Part shown: in pieces, positions 49,601-62,459 of the stretch | Layout of the letters: each line of letters begins with the position of its first letter | Position numbering within the stretch: position 1 is the first letter of the stretch | Origin: Anthoceros angustus | Taxonomy: Eukaryota; Streptophyta; Anthocerotopsida; Anthocerotales; Anthocerotaceae | Reading direction: 5' to 3' | NCBI GenBank assembly: GCA_010909165.1 | Contig: MU008180.1 | Span: 681,884-745,883 of the forward strand | Length of the DNA stretch: 64,000 nt | Translations under genes and position numbers: made by a program | Notes under the pieces: generated by a model | Seen by the model: only the letters and a program-made list of their open reading frames with translations | Told to the model about the DNA's origin: nothing | Databases searched by the model: none

Positions 49601-52374
49601 AAGTGAAAGGCAAATTTGATCCCATGAAGGCAACAGCACTGGGTGTGAGAGCTGGAAGAAAATACAGTGAGCTTCAAAATGGCAAGTCTGTTCCCCGAGA
49701 TGATAACACTGGAATGGTCAGTGTTTACATACTTGCTCATGTAAATTCTGGCGTTATTATGGTGCGTGCAGCTGAGCTGTCGTTGCTGATATAGGTTCAT
49801 CCACACGAGGTGATGGCGCCTCCTTCACCAGGTCCTATTTTTATACTGGTGGATTGCCCTACTCTGGACCATATACCAGCCCTCTTGTCGTCATCTGGTC
49901 TTAAGGACTTCTATCCTGGACAAACTCCGTCCAAGTTGGTGACATGCATGGTGCACATAGGTCCATACATTGTGACGAGTGACATCAGATACCAGGAGTG
50001 GATGGCACTTTTCTCCGAGACAAGCCACATTTTAGCTGGGCATGGATCGTAAGTGGGCAGTTGCACAGCTGCAAAAATATATCTTATAGGGTACTCACTA
50101 GGTATTTTTATTTTATTGTGCCGGATGCAAACCAGAAGTGAACACCTGACCTGTGCTAGTTGTTTGGCTGTTGGGAACAACCAGGCAGAACATTACGTCG
50201 CCAGTACTGAAGGCAAGTGCGAAGGTAATATCGTGGCTGAATTACATTTGCCCACAAGTTTTTCCAGACTGTGGCCTTGTGCCCAAAGACGAGTCTGATG
50301 CCGAGCTTAACAGTGGCCTAGAACCAGCTCAAGCTTGTGAAGAATTGGTAGAACCTCTGCAACAGGTATGGACGATGATGTGTATTAACTGTTTGTGGCA
50401 CTTTTAAGCACCACCTACTGTAACCATTTTCTTTGTCTGTCAGATTCCTGCACCCACATTTGTGATTTCAAAAGCAGCAAACCTTTTAAAGGTATTGACT
50501 TGGATTTCGTTCTTGGATTTTTTTGGTAGGAGGATGCAAGTGTCACAAACATGTACTGACTGGGTTTATCTGCAGTTTCGACTGCGCCCCCTGTCATCTG
50601 TAGGTTTGGACCTTTCATCCATATCGAGTGCATTCTGCCCTGGTCGTCTGCGAAAGCACCTGATATCAGACTTTCCTGATATTGAGAGGATCAGGGATGA
50701 GATTGCACAGATTTGGAATGTAGCATCAGATGTTAGACCACTTCCGCCAACTGGTATTACTGCACGGCCAGAGGCTGTAAATACTTACCCAGTGGAAGAA
50801 CCTTGGCTTCAAGATTTTTCCCTTCCACCTTGTGGCAGTCTTCAGGAGGACAAAGTAATTGAGGTCAGACACGAGGACCATACAAACAAGAATACGAGTG
50901 AAATGTTGTCAAGTGTTGAAGAGCTTCTTAAAAGTGATGTTGCTCAGCATACTCTTTCATCAGAGGATAGGGACAACAATGTTCTGCCAGATTGCCTTCA
51001 AAACTTACACAGGAGGGAAATGGAGATAGTATTTCTCGGTACAGGCTCATCCCAGCCATCAAAGTATCGAAATGTAAGTGCAATTTACATCCATCTGTTC
51101 AGTCGTGGTGGCATAATGCTCGACTGTGGAGAAGGAACCTATGGGCAACTCAAGAGGAGGTGAGGGAAGTTTTTTGGGCTTCCTGACTTTTGCTGGCACC
51201 AGGCATGTCGTTGTAGTCATGCTTTGATCACTTGGGAGGTTGGTTGTGGTATGTCAATTTTGTGCCATTTTGGAAGTCTAATTCTTGTGTCATGCGTTGG
51301 ACAGGTATGGACTTGAAGGTGCTGATGAGATTGTTGCCGGCTTAAAATGTGTGTGGATATCTCATATACATGCAGACCACCATACAGGACTTTCACGAAT
51401 TTTGGCAGTGAGAAAGTCTCTTCTGGAGAGACAGGGAGCGTTCTCTCCCATCCTAGTAATTGGGCCAAAGCAGTTGAAGAGATACTTGGATGCCTACACA
51501 AAGCTGGAAGACTTGGGAATGTATTTTTTGGACTGCAGCCAGACAACTGGCGAGGAAGACAACGAACTTCCTTCAGACCAGAGTCTAGATAGAAAAGATG
51601 TTAGCAGTGGTCTTATCCATGCATCTGTTGAAAGCGGTGTCCATACCAGCTCAGCAGCCGGCAGTAAAAGGATGAAGCAAATGCACAACTACTGGGTTCA
51701 GCCGGGCTACAATCTAGCAGGCCGTGATGAGGTTGGTCAGGAAAAACTGAAGGCTGCCTTAGCCTCCTTAGGACTTCGCAGCCTGGTCAGTGTGCCAGTT
51801 GTCCATTGTCCTCAAGCGTTTGGGGTCATCTTGGAGGCCGACAAAAGAACGGATCACACGGGGGTTGTAAGAGCAGGGTGGAAGCTGGCATATTCAGGGG
51901 ACACAAGGCCCTGCAAGACGCTTTTGAATGCGTGTCGCGCGGCAACTGTTCTAATTCATGAGGTGAGTTCCATCTAAACAGAATTTCCAATTTGAGCACA
52001 CTTTCCATTTGAACACAGTAAATTTCCTTTGCCTGAGAGTCTGTCTTTCACGCTGGCAGGCTACATTTGACGACGGAATGGGAGATGAAGCTCGAATGAA
52101 ACGACACAGTATGACTTGCGAAGCCATTGAAACAGGAAGACAAGGGAAGGTGTTTCGGACAATCCTTACACACTTCAGCCAGCGTTATCCGAAGATACCT
52201 GTTTTTGACGAAAGTTATACTGACAGCACCTGCATAGCGTTTGACATGATGAGCGCCAATTTGGCAGATTTGCATGTGCTTCCAAAGTTGCTGCCTGCGT
52301 TGAAGGTCTTGTTCAGGGAGGATTTGATCGTGGAAGAGGAAGCCGCTGAGGAACTGGAGGTTGTAGAATACTAA
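46613..52374 (+). CDS. Long-form tRNase Z (ELAC2/TRZ3-like)
   Basis: Multi-exon gene for the endonuclease that removes tRNA 3' trailers. Exon 1 (46613-47680) encodes an unusual N-terminus of about 356 residues rich in Ala, Ser and basic residues, with an AT-hook-like KKRGRGRPKS. The degenerate metallo-beta-lactamase half starts in exon 2 (48328-48417: ILGTGMDTEDTAPSVLLFFD). It continues with GLQRFCIEHKIKLSK, IDHLFLTRVTSETANG, VNVWGTSELQYFVDAMRTF and GPIFILVDCPTLDHIPALLS. The catalytic half has VFLGTGSSQPSKYRNVSAIY (PxKxRN-like motif), LDCGEGTYGQL, the zinc motif SHIHADHHTGL, VPVVHCPQAFG, LAYSGDTRPC, LIHEATFDDGM and ILTHFSQRYPK. All expected catalytic residues are therefore present. The start may carry an organelle transit peptide. 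Introns after 47680 and 48561 use GC donors. The stop is at 52374. Confidence 0.93.
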
Positions 52375-52913
52375 GTTTAGGGCAGGTGGTATGCCAAACA
52401 TCCATAGTTTCCCTTGGTTGACATGATTCTTCTTGGGTTGGAGCTGTGCCCAGTCTCGAGGATCTGCTGGGATCTCTTGATTTTCAGAGTCGAGAAGTTA
52501 GTCCAGTGTGGAGAATTGGGACCGTGAGTTTTGAGTGCAAAAGGCGAGACTGTTACCACACCAATTCACACCTAGTAGGAATGACGTGACCGAAATTCGC
52601 TTTTATTCATCAGACCGCGCGGTCATTTGTGTGCCCCAAAACTCTCTTATTACGCCTTTTTGAGTGCGAACCACTCGTCCACCTATAGAAACGCGGGAAA
52701 TGTGACTCGTCCGCCCGCGTATTCTAAACATTTTTCCTTACCTGCAGCTAGCACATTTATTCCGAGTGCTTCGCACTGCCTCTCAGACAGACATCGAGAC
52801 GCACAGCAGAATCCTCTCGTCTATCTCGAAACCGTCGAAACTCAGGAGGTGATCAATCTGTTATGCGTGGTCTTCGCTGGCATTTTACGATTTCCGCCAT
52901 GAGTTAATCTGTT
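52375..52913. other. Intergenic region, no gene seen
   Basis: Between tRNase Z and the PCH2-like gene, both on the plus strand. Short frames lack recognisable content. Confidence 0.4.
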
Positions 52914-55681
52914 ATGGCTCTGCAAGAATCCTTCGAATCAGCCATTCTCTTTTCATTGCATTTACGAGTCCGCGTGCAGTGTATGGCAAGCTCCATGGAC
53001 CTAGGATCGGAATTTGCGGCGATAGAAATGCTGCGGTCCGAAACTGACCAGCTGCAGTTGCATCCTCTACCTACAGAAAAAGTTCAAATAGCTGGTAATC
53101 TCATGACAGTCCGCTCTAGCAGCTACACCAATTGTTATCTGTTGGTCCTTTGAATCCCTCGTCTGTGACTTGAGGCATTGTCTCCGACTCTCCACAGTGG
53201 AAGTCTGCCTCAAATCCTCCAGCACAGCTCGCAACGATGATGTCCGCATGGCAGTCGAGAGGTTCTTACACTGGATGCCAAATAGATCTGCTCTCTTGTT
53301 CATGTGCGGGAATTATGTTGCTAAGTTTCATCAGGTCGAGCCGGTTCGAGGAACACAACTGAATGGAAATTTCATGAGCAGGATGCTGGAAAAGCGGAGT
53401 CTCACCTATGTCGATGGTCCTATAGCCCTGTCAGGAAGCGATGATGCATTTCTTCGAACCAACGTTGAAAGCATTACCATCTGCGATGCAGGTAACCAGG
53501 CACAGTGAGCAGGTCGATGACGCATATATTTCACAGCAATTTATGCTAGTGACCAGAGTGCAGAATGAAGAGAGTTGTGCACTTTGTTGTACTGTACGTT
53601 TTCAGACGGTCGTCACGATGAGGAGGATATTCTGCTTTTCTGGCAAGTAAAATTGGACGTTCATGTGTACCAGGTGGGTGCACATGCTCTCCAGTGCTTC
53701 TTAGCAATTTCAGGCAGTGGTTCCAAAACATGTTGCAACGTCTAAGCGTTTCATGTCATCTCAGCTCAATGACGTCGGACCAGCAGAAGACGTGGATGAC
53801 ACGGGTGCCCTAGCGAGTTTTCGGGAGTGGTTTCTTCCGGCTAAAGAATTCCACGGTCTATGGGACAGGTTGGAAGTCTCGACGTCAGGTGCCCAGCTGT
53901 CTCAGTAAACCTTCACTGATGGAAGGCACTACAGTCTTGTCTGTGAAACAGGATTAAAACACCGTTTGCTGAGATACGCAATCAGCGCTTTGCAATTTTC
54001 GGACAAAAAAGTTGATCCTAATATCGTGTCGTGGAATCGGTGAGCTTGTCTCGTGAAAAGTTCTTGAAGAGAAGCAATAAAGGATTGCTCAGTAGGCGGC
54101 TTCTTAACCTTGCATAACCCTCTGCTGCAGTGTTGTGCTACTCCATGGACCACCCGGCACTGGAAAAACGTCATTGTGCAAAGCACTTGCCCAGAAGCTT
54201 GCTGTGTACTTCAGCGACAGGTGAGCTATTTGTTTTGTTTCGACTATCTCTGCGTCCTTTCGAAGCAGATGTAGCCCCAGATACTCAGTCCTCGGTGCTT
54301 TCTCACATGGTCAGGTACCCTCAAGCGCAGCTATTGGAGGTGAATGCACATTCTTTGTTTAGCAAGTGGTTCTCTGAAAGCGGCAAGCTGGTACTTTCAT
54401 GCCTAACATCCTTCTCTCCAGATAGTTTGAGCCCGGCCTGTTGTGGAGGTCGACCACATCCAGGCCTGAATGTTGATCTGTCCGGTCTTCTATTCATATT
54501 CAGGTGACACAGCTCTTTCAGAAAATTCAAGAACTGGTTCAAGATGGAGACGTCCTAGTATTCATCCTAATAGGTAAGGTGCGAGGCTGTGAGCATCAGG
54601 CCTGCTAGAAAAGAAAAGAAAAGAAAAACATCGTGAAGAAGCTTATCCTGCCTGTTCTGCAGATGCGAGACTTGTGTGAGGCACAACCTTTGTTTCTGTT
54701 GGTTGTTGCAGATGAGGTTGAAAGCTTAGTCGCAGCCCGACAGGCTGCTCTGTCTGGTTCAGAGCCTTCTGACGCGATTAGGGTACTACAACTTACCTTT
54801 CCGCTTCACGGGTTTTTCTCATTCAGAAAAAAGAGTCATGATATTTGTTTACTGATGCTGATTGTTCTCCTACAGGTGGTGAATGCCCTGTTGACACACC
54901 TTGACAGGCTGAAGGCGTGGCCCAATGTTTTTGTGCTCACTACGTCAAACATCACCGCTGCCATTGGTTGGTGCTGGTTGTGTTCATGCTTTTGTCTCAG
55001 AATAAAGTTGGTGATCATGAGGACCATGCTTCAGATGTCCTCAGGCTAGTCCGAGGATGTGTCTGACCCTGGTGAAGTGGAATTTTTTTGTCCAGATATT
55101 GCTTTTGTCGACAGAGCAGATATTAAGGCGTACATCGGGCCCCCATCAATTCAGGCAAGGTATGAGATCTTGAAATCTTGCATCAGGGAACTCCTCAGAA
55201 CTGGCATAATCGTCTCAGAGGTGCGTGATCACACAGTCGATGCTTTACTTTTGGGTCAGTAGCAAATACGGCTTCCTACTTGCGAGCTGACCTGAATTGT
55301 GGTCATCAGAACGAGGAGATTCTAGGATTCAAAACTGTCAAAGAGTGGATAAACTCGGGAAAGATTCCTGCTGACGTTGAGACGGTGAAGTCCTTGAAGG
55401 TGTCCGAAGACCTGGTTTCTATAGCAGAGGCATGCGCGGTGAGCATGAACCCCGATTTAAAAAGAAGTAGTTCAGATGATTGGACATCTCCCGCTGTGAA
55501 AGTTCCTAAATGTCGCTTTTGAATACGCAGGGATTTAGTGGAAGGACTCTGAGAAAGCTTCCTTTCCTTGCTCATGCTTCATTGCACTGCACAAAGGAAA
55601 CCTCAAAGTTTTTGGAAGCGCTGCACCTGGTCATCGACAGAGAATTTGCAGACCGGACATCCATGACATCAGAAAAGAAAT
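52914..55681 (+). CDS. PCH2: PCH2/TRIP13 AAA+ ATPase
   Basis: Multi-exon gene for the AAA+ remodeller of HORMA-domain proteins. In plants and other eukaryotes it controls meiotic crossover proteins and the spindle checkpoint. The ATG at 52914 opens the frame; the internal ATG at 52983 ([17 protein letters not shown]) is an alternative start. The N-terminal domain includes [39 protein letters not shown] and [17 protein letters not shown]. The ATPase part has [20 protein letters not shown] (Walker A), [40 protein letters not shown] and [17 protein letters not shown] (Walker B, with its D codon split by an intron). Then come [33 protein letters not shown] and [18 protein letters not shown]. It ends with [16 protein letters not shown] and a short helix. 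All motifs are intact, so the protein should be active. Confidence 0.93.
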
Positions 55682-56749
55682 GAGTGCCCCGCGGAGCCAG
55701 AGTAGAAAGCTCGGAATGCTCGAAAGCGGAGCCCGACTTAAGCTACAGTAGTCCCAGTGGTTGTACCACGAAGGACTGCTTCTGAACCCAGTTCAGACCA
55801 GGTGACCAGGTCCCATAGGTGAATCGATGCTGAAGAGCGTCAAGCATTCGCGGTGTCCTTCAAATTTTCCACAAATCACTTTGACTGGGAGTGAATGTTA
55901 GTAGGAGATTCGGGTGGAAGGGTGCCTAGGTATGTGTTACGACCTTGGCATCTGTCGGTGGCATAGTTTTTCGAGGAAAAGGGAGCTGGTTACCCGGAGG
56001 CCGGGAACAGGCTGGAGCCAGGGCAACATTTGACCCTAAGCTTCTGGAAACGGAAGGTGGTAAAAGAAAGGAAACGGCCTTCGAGCCGCCACGGCCGACG
56101 GCGGAATTTCCCGTTCGACTGGGACCACCCAAACCCCCCGACGGCATCGATCTCTGACCCAGGTTGTATACAGCTCTAAACCATGTGCTCTGTCAATGCT
56201 GGGCCCTCCAGGCTGCCAGTGCTAGCCTAGGCCTTCGCCTTCTGTCCATTCCGCTGTTTCTCCAACCCCTGCCTCCCACCTCTACCACCTGAGAATTGAA
56301 TGAAATGCGTGGAAGAGGGTGGTGCTTTCTGGAGCCGGAGGGCCCCATGCCCCTCCATTTATGGACCTTGTCACTATGCATGTGAAATCTGCATTGGAAA
56401 ATTGGAATCTAGCGGAGTAGCTAAATCCCCCTGGGCCCTGCCCCGGTTCCCGCTGTAGCTCTGGCCCGCGGGATCCACCGCTGGATGAAGGACCTAACCG
56501 CAATCGCATCCGATTGGGCCGCCACTTCGTTTCACATTATATGCATGTGGATGTATAGGGCCCTCTAGGCTTTGACCACACCTCTCCTGATTGCAAGGAG
56601 ACCCCGTCGGTTTGTCGGTGGACAAATCCGCGAGTGTCGGCTTCATACCCAGCACCGACGGTCATGACGCAGTGCCTCGGGCGGAGTGTCATCGGTCTTA
56701 AATGTTATATTTTGGTTATATAAATAATAAGGACGCACGCTGGCATCTG
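55682..56749. other. Intergenic region, no gene seen
   Basis: From the PCH2 stop to the tRNA. Frames at 55926-56157 and 56193-56509 have no recognisable content. An AT-rich TTATATAAATAATAA lies at about 56716-56730, upstream of the tRNA. Confidence 0.45.
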
Positions 56750-56831
56750 GTGAACTTGGCCGAGTGGTTAAGGCGACAGACTCGAAATCTGTTGGGCTAC
56801 GCCCGCGTAGGTTCAAATCCTGCAGTTCACG
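56750..56831 (+). tRNA. tRNA-Ser (CGA anticodon)
   Basis: 82-base class II tRNA, nuclear type and without an intron. The 5' strand GTGAACT pairs with AGTTCAC at 56824-56830. The A box is TGGCCGAGTGGTTAAGGC. The anticodon loop CTCGAAA has CGA at 56783-56785, which reads UCG. A long variable arm (GGGCTACGCCCGCGTA) is typical of serine tRNAs. The B box is GGTTCAAATCC. A T-rich stretch (TTGTTTTTTATTTTTT) follows within about 20-30 bases and would terminate RNA polymerase III. Confidence 0.96.
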
Positions 56832-56849
56832 TTTTAGGTCACTAGATTG

Positions 56850-57350
56850 TTTTTTATTTTTTAATATTTTGTATAATTTTCTAATTTATCGAGATCTTCT
56901 CGGGTAGGTACTAATACATACGTTTTCTAACTCAATCCCTCACTACTCATATAGTACTAGGTACGAATAATTAATGACTCAAGTTTAAGATCAGTTCTAG
57001 AAATAGTTAATTCAAAGTAGCTTAAGAAAATACCTTGGGAGTTATTTTATATAATTTTTAATTTATTGAGATCACTATTTGATACTAATACATATGTTTT
57101 CTAACTCAAAGACAATGTAGGGATAGCCCTTACTTCTACACAGTAATAGGTACGAATAATTAATGACTCAAGTTTAAGGATCAGTTCTGGGAATAGTTAG
57201 CTCAAAGTAGCTTCATAAAATTTTCAGACCACTGGGACAAGTACCTACTCTTACTACTCACAAGTAATAGGTAGGAATAACTAATGACTAAGGTTTAAGG
57301 ATTTCTAAGAATAGTTAGCTCAAAATAGCTTAAAAAAATGCTTAGTCCAC
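56850..57350. repeat. Divergent repeat family, three local copies plus two distant
   Basis: A motif GGTACGAATAATTAATGACT followed by AAGTTTAAG...TTCT and AATAGTTA...TCAAAGTAGCTT occurs at about 56960, 57149 and 57270 (as GGTAGGAATAACTAATGACT). Further partial copies containing TTCTAGGAATAATTAGCT lie at about 59530 and 59790. An associated TACTAATACATA(C/T)GTTTTCTAAC occurs twice. These look like decayed copies of one dispersed repeat. Confidence 0.75.
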
Positions 57351-57357
57351 TGGGATT

Positions 57358-57825
57358 TCAAAGATCAGTGTCGTGCGAACGAGTAAAATTGGTAAGTTGT
57401 GCAATCTTCTCAAGAGTTTTTAATGGAAACTCTTGTTCAAGAATGTCCAAGAACTTACCTACAGGATCGTCATACTTGGGAATATCCATGAATTCACTTA
57501 TTCCTGCATTTGCCATAGTTTGCTCAGATGGGGTGAGTTGAATCACATAAGGAGGAGGCACCCTTGGAGAGATGTCACCATCTGCAACCCCGGTCTGATC
57601 TGCATTGATTGCAACTGCTAAGCATCCATTATAAGCCAGCTGTAAGGCTGTCTGATACGCTGGATTAGCTACCTGCACAGTAAACTTGAGCTCCTTCCTA
57701 TGTGAGATGTATAAATCCAAAGTCTCATCACTCAAATAACTAGACAGTTGTGCAAACATATATTGCGGAGTGTAAACATTTCTATGTTTAAAGTGAATTC
57801 GGCTAATGGCAGTTTCAACCACCAA
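57358..57825 (-). pseudogene. Retrotransposon gag-like fragment
   Basis: Minus-strand open frame of up to 155 codons without a good ATG start. It ends with DPVGKFLDILEQEFPLKTLE and KIAQLTNFTRSHDTDL. The pattern F...LE.EFP.KT.EKIAQLTNFTR resembles a segment of plant LTR-retrotransposon gag proteins. No protease, reverse transcriptase or integrase was found nearby, so it is a fragment. Confidence 0.45.
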
Positions 57826-60174
57826 CCGAAACTCTCGCAGAGTGATAGTGTTGGGACAGTCGGAGAATTTCTCCTACTTATAATTGTGAATCAGCTACCC
57901 GTCCATGGTATCTGAGTCTCTAGACGAATCAGGATCGCTGTCAGCTTGCTGGTCCCCTCCAAGATCAATGGTGCACAGAGTTCTCGAAACAATTTTTAAT
58001 AGGGACTGACTACTGTGAAAGTGGCAGCCAAGTAGTTACAGCAGGTTGCTCTTCAACCTAAATTTCAGAAGGATTAACAGCAATTACAGGATCATATACA
58101 AATTGCCGTTGGAAAAAGGAATGCCTCCGTCTTGACCGAGCAGCTACGGGAAGTTTGGCAACCTCTGTGCTTCTGAGTCTATAACGAGGGCTCACTCCTC
58201 CTTCTTCAAGTTGCATCCTTGTAGAGGAATCAGGCTAGCACTTCACTCAAAAGCCACAAACTGTAGATGACTTCACAGAGTCAAAACACTTCATACAGGT
58301 GCAAACCCTGCAGAAATAATGACTCCAAGAGTTACCCTGAAATGTTACACATCAAAATAATGTGCCAAGTTATACAGGATCAGTCACACTCTGAATGTTA
58401 CTGCCTTAGAGTACCTAATTCACACACATATATGGCTCACATAAAAATGATACACCAAAGTCTGCAAGATTAGGTATACTCTAAATGTCACTGCTCCAGA
58501 GTCCCTGTGAGAAATATCCTAGAGTATATCGCGGGAAGAAATTTCCGCGATACACATGATCATCACACCGTAATTCCGCCTGCCGATAGAAGTATGGATC
58601 GGAATCAAAAACCCGCGTCGCAATTGCATTCGCTGGTCATCGCCACAACAACACATCTGTCGCCTAGTCTTCAGAATGAAAACACTCAGCGGACATAAAA
58701 CTGTCAACTCGTACAACACTGCCGATTAGGGTTGCTCATGCGCAACACCACTCTGTGCCGCACTCGTTGCATCTTGTCTCCTAAAGTGATCCTCACAGCA
58801 CGCTCACATATAGCCGCTAGGGTTATGGCCAAGGTGTGTGAAGATGGCAGTGGTCGAAGTTGCAGCGTGGTAGCTGTAAGAAACCTTCGACACGCCTCTT
58901 ACTCACAACCCTTTGATGACCTCAATACACATACACAACCAAAACGCGATGTAACTTAAAGAATCTTGGTCCAGCTGCATACGCTCAAAGTGATCAGCTC
59001 CACTCACACGCAAGGCTGATCCTCAAAGTGTCTAGCTCCACTCAAGACTCTCAAAATGTCCCACTCCACTCACATGCGAAGCAGACTCTCAAAGTGACCA
59101 GGTCCACTCACACGCGAAACCAGCACTCAGCAACGTAGTTGATAGAAGTAAGAGTTGGAATTCTCGGAATAAATCCAGCATGAATCCCAAACGGAGATCG
59201 CCTTGCGACGATCAAGCGAGTTGAGGTAAGTCACAGAGCATACGCCGAACGCCTCATACACACACGCAAGTCACCCCTATGACACAAAAATAGCGTTTCT
59301 TGCTTGAAGATGCGTTCAAAATAACAGAGTCTGTTTACACATGCTTTAGCTGTGACTTCTATCAACTATTTAAACACTAAACAAGTAGACTACTTATAGA
59401 TGCGTCTATGCTCAATGTCCTTCTTAACATAACCCTTCACGCTCCATTAGCGTTTCAGTGTTTAAAACCACTTGAGTTATAATGCATATATTCAAACATG
59501 CTCTACAGCTTGCGTACATCATGACATCAGTTCTAGGAATAATTAGCTCAAAGTACCTTAAAAATAGCTTAAAAAAATGCTCAGTCCACTAAGATAAGTA
59601 CCTTATGCTTCACGTGTGTTGATTTGCCTCCTCTGATACCACATGCGAAAGACCCTATAGCAAGTAATAAAGTAAATTTAAAATTCTTAATAGTCACTCC
59701 ATGTGGACACCATGTATGCTTTTCATAACAAGTGACGAGGAGGATGCAATAGCTTAACATAGGCCAATTCCAGATAAATTTGACCTGTTCTAGGAATAAT
59801 TAGCTTGAAATATCTTAATTTAAGGCTTCCAAAAGTACCTAGTCAACTAAAGACTTAGCAATGTGTCGAACGTGTTGATTTCCTTATTTGGACCCTAAGA
59901 AGCAATGTATTGGCTATGGTAAAACACCTTGTGCAATTTCGCATATGACTAAGAACATATCATGAATCATATAAGAAAATCTTTGCCCTCTTCTCTCATA
60001 TTTCTTTCATGTGGGCAATCTGCTTGGTTTGCACTTCGCAAGTAGCTAGCTGCTTTGCCAGAGCCTTATTCTCCCTTATTTGGTCAGTAACCTCTTGTTG
60101 GCTTGCTTTAAGGCTCTTCTCCAAATGTTCCACCCTGGCCTCCGCTTCCATGGCTACTACTTGCAACTGTGTTT
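57826..60174. other. Repeat-rich, AT-rich DNA without a recognised gene
   Basis: Contains degenerate tandem units of about 40 bases (CTCAAAGTG followed by CTCCACTCACACGC) at about 58983-59128. A diffuse pair of related blocks lies at 58270-58500 (ACTCTGAATGTTACTGCCTTAGAG and a variant). Frames are short and unrecognised. Confidence 0.5.
58983..59128. repeat. Degenerate tandem repeat, about 40-bp unit
   Basis: About four copies of a unit CTCAAAGTGA(T/C)C.G.TCCACTCACACGC, with varying internal bases. Confidence 0.75.
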
Positions 60175-60561
60175 TTATGCGCCTACTTGTTGTTTCCCGT
60201 ATTTGGTTAGTTCTCGCTTTTTCTCCATCCGCCAGCTTAAAGAGTTAGCCACCCTTTTGGCCTCTTCTACATCCACTTTTTTGAGCATCTCACATATGCG
60301 GAGCATCTCCCCAAGGGGCCCCAAGTTCGTTCCTCTCTTCGCTGAACCCTTCGGCTCCTTATCTACCGACATAGGTGTCTTACATACTGCCGTAGGTTGT
60401 TGACCTACCGCCGTAGATCTCTTACCTACGGTCGTAGGTTCCCTCACAGAGGGGCTTTCTGGGTCCCATACCACGGTAGGTATGTTCCCTACCCTCGTAG
60501 GTGTAGTGCCTACTATGGTAGGTATCATACCTACTACAATAGGTTCCATTCTACCAATCAT
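60175..60561 (-). other. Unrecognised frame containing a (PTxVG) repeat
   Basis: Minus frame of 128 codons with an ATG at 60561. The first half reads as repeated PTxVG/xxVGKxxT units, a direct result of the palindromic DNA repeat beneath it. The second half (MLRICEMLKKVDVEEAKRVA) is helical and charged. I do not recognise a family. It may be part of a mobile element. Confidence 0.3.
60370..60545. repeat. Array of short palindromes, CCTAC-N3/6-GTAGG
   Basis: About nine imperfect copies of a dyad such as CCTACCGCCGTAGG, CCTACGGTCGTAGG, CCTACCCTCGTAGG, CCTACTATGGTAGG and CCTACTACAATAGG. Arms are kept while the centre varies; spacing is about 16-24 bases. Confidence 0.85.
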
Positions 60562-60968
60562 TCCTTGGCTCTCCTTGGCCCAAATTTCTGGTACCTCAGC
60601 AGCCTCCTCCTGGTGCTCGAAGCTGTCAATTTAGAGCTGCAGACCTTGACGAGTATTGTTTTCACACTTAATATTCAGCATCGCCTTGCTCCAAATTCAG
60701 CTGTTCAACCAGTTGCAGCGTTGTATCTTGATTCTCTGATTCCTACTCCTGGGAGATTGAGTGCAGAGACGTTGTGATCTGAAGCGGCACGACTGAACAC
60801 TTGGAATTCTCACATGCTGGCCATGAAGCTCTCAACAGGTGCTTCTCAAGGTTGCGCCTGTTGGATGCATCCAGGTGTTAGGATCCGTCTGCTTGCAGCC
60901 TGCATGTCGTTAGGGTTGTGTTGCTTGGATTCTCGCAGCCCTCACACAGTCCAATGAATCGTTGTCAA

Positions 60969-61625
60969 TTATGTTTCACGTTCACCAGACAGCCTCCACT
61001 TAAGCTCTATCACTTGGTCTGTCCTCCAGCCGTTCTTGGTCTTGGATTTTATTCCCCCCTGCATGAGTGACAAGGCCTCCTTAGGCAAGTTCGTGGCGGA
61101 CGACCGTTTTGCACCGTTAGTCCCTTCCATGAGGGTGATTCCGTCATCCGCGCTATCCAGCCGGCCGTACACTTGCCTTATGCTCCTCATCGTCCAGCAC
61201 CTTGGATCCGTCCTAGCATTCCGTTCGGGCAAAGCGGCCAACTTCTCCTCTTTCTGATGCAAATTCACATAACATTTCTCAATTAATTTCAGGTTAGAGT
61301 ACGCCCAATGTCTCCCATACACCCATTCCAACTGAATATTCTCCTCTACTTCCCAAGGCCAAAAATCAGCGAGATCCTTAGAGGATAGTTGCCCTGCAAA
61401 ACACGTGAACTGTGGCATTTTCAGCTTCCATCCTTTAGGATCTGGTCCCCCTTGCTTAAGGGCCTTGTCCTGGCCTGCCCCACTCTCCTTTATGGGCATC
61501 TTGGCCTTGGTGGCTACCTCCTTCCCTTTGATTGTGGTGGGCTTTGTCATGGCCTCCTTACTGAGTTCCTGCACAAAGTTGAGGAAGAGAAGCGCCTTTC
61601 CTGCAACTCTTATGGTAGTTGCCAA
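60969..61625 (-). other. Unrecognised open frame in repeat-rich DNA
   Basis: Minus frame of up to 218 codons whose first codon is not ATG. A Lys-rich start is followed by GWKLKMPQFTCFAGQLSSKD and a Trp-rich segment (FWPWEVEENIQLEWVYGRHW). It lacks recognisable catalytic motifs. Its setting among repeats suggests a mobile-element or retrogene fragment. Confidence 0.3.
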
Positions 61626-62041
61626 ATCCCTACCACGTGCACGGTGGGCGTCCTTCTTCCCTCACAATTTCCACACACACACCATGTCCTGGACCTCGCC
61701 CTTACTCGCAATTCCCCTGGCTCTTACACCCTTGCCTTCCTATCACAAGCTCCGGCTGCTGTGACTTCGCAATAAAGATTTCTCTAAGGCGTTTCTCGGA
61801 TCCTTACACTTTCTCCACCAAGTTGAGAGTCCTTTCCCCGCAATATCTCTTCAATTTCGACACGCCTTGGTCTCCTCAACACTCCTTCTAGCTTAGGCAA
61901 GTGTTGCATGCTTCCTGCTACCTCGACTCCTTCCTTACTCTTCAGAATCTCCTTCCTGCACCTTGACTTGGCGTGTTCCTATTTCTCCTCTGCTGAAAGC
62001 CATAATGACCTACTAACACAAAACAAGTAAACAATAAGAAA

Positions 62042-62413
62042 CTAGCTCTCTAGATCAGGTGTAGGGGAGTCAAACAACCTAGGCTCCGTTCGCGGAGGGT
62101 GCTGGCTAGCGATCCTCCGCACAGAAGCCAAATGTTGTGCAAAGCTCCCTTCCTCACTCAAAAGCTTACAGAACTTGTCATCCCAGAGTTCCTCAATACA
62201 CTTTTCACCTATCTGGGTCAATCCAGAGGGCCCAGCTGTTGGTGGGGCAGCCGAACCCTTCGCCTTCAACCACGGAATCGGCACATCTTCCAAACATGTT
62301 GGAACAACACAATTTTCATGAAACCGGAGATGTTGATAGATACAGAAATCGTGGTAAGCATGCCCACATGGTAGCACCACAAAATCGTTGCAACCATACG
62401 ACCTGAAAAACAA
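62042..62413 (-). other. RING-like zinc-finger fragment
   Basis: Minus frame with GCNDFVVLPCGHAYHDFCIY and ENCVVPTCLEDVP. The C...LPCGH..H..C....C..P.C spacing is like the second half of a RING finger. A TTTTTCAG just upstream (on the minus strand) could be a splice acceptor. The first cysteine pair would lie in an upstream exon that I cannot identify, so it is partial or decayed. Confidence 0.4.
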
Positions 62414-62459
62414 ACCACACTACATCAGCCAAACAAGATTCAACCACACACTTGCCTGC

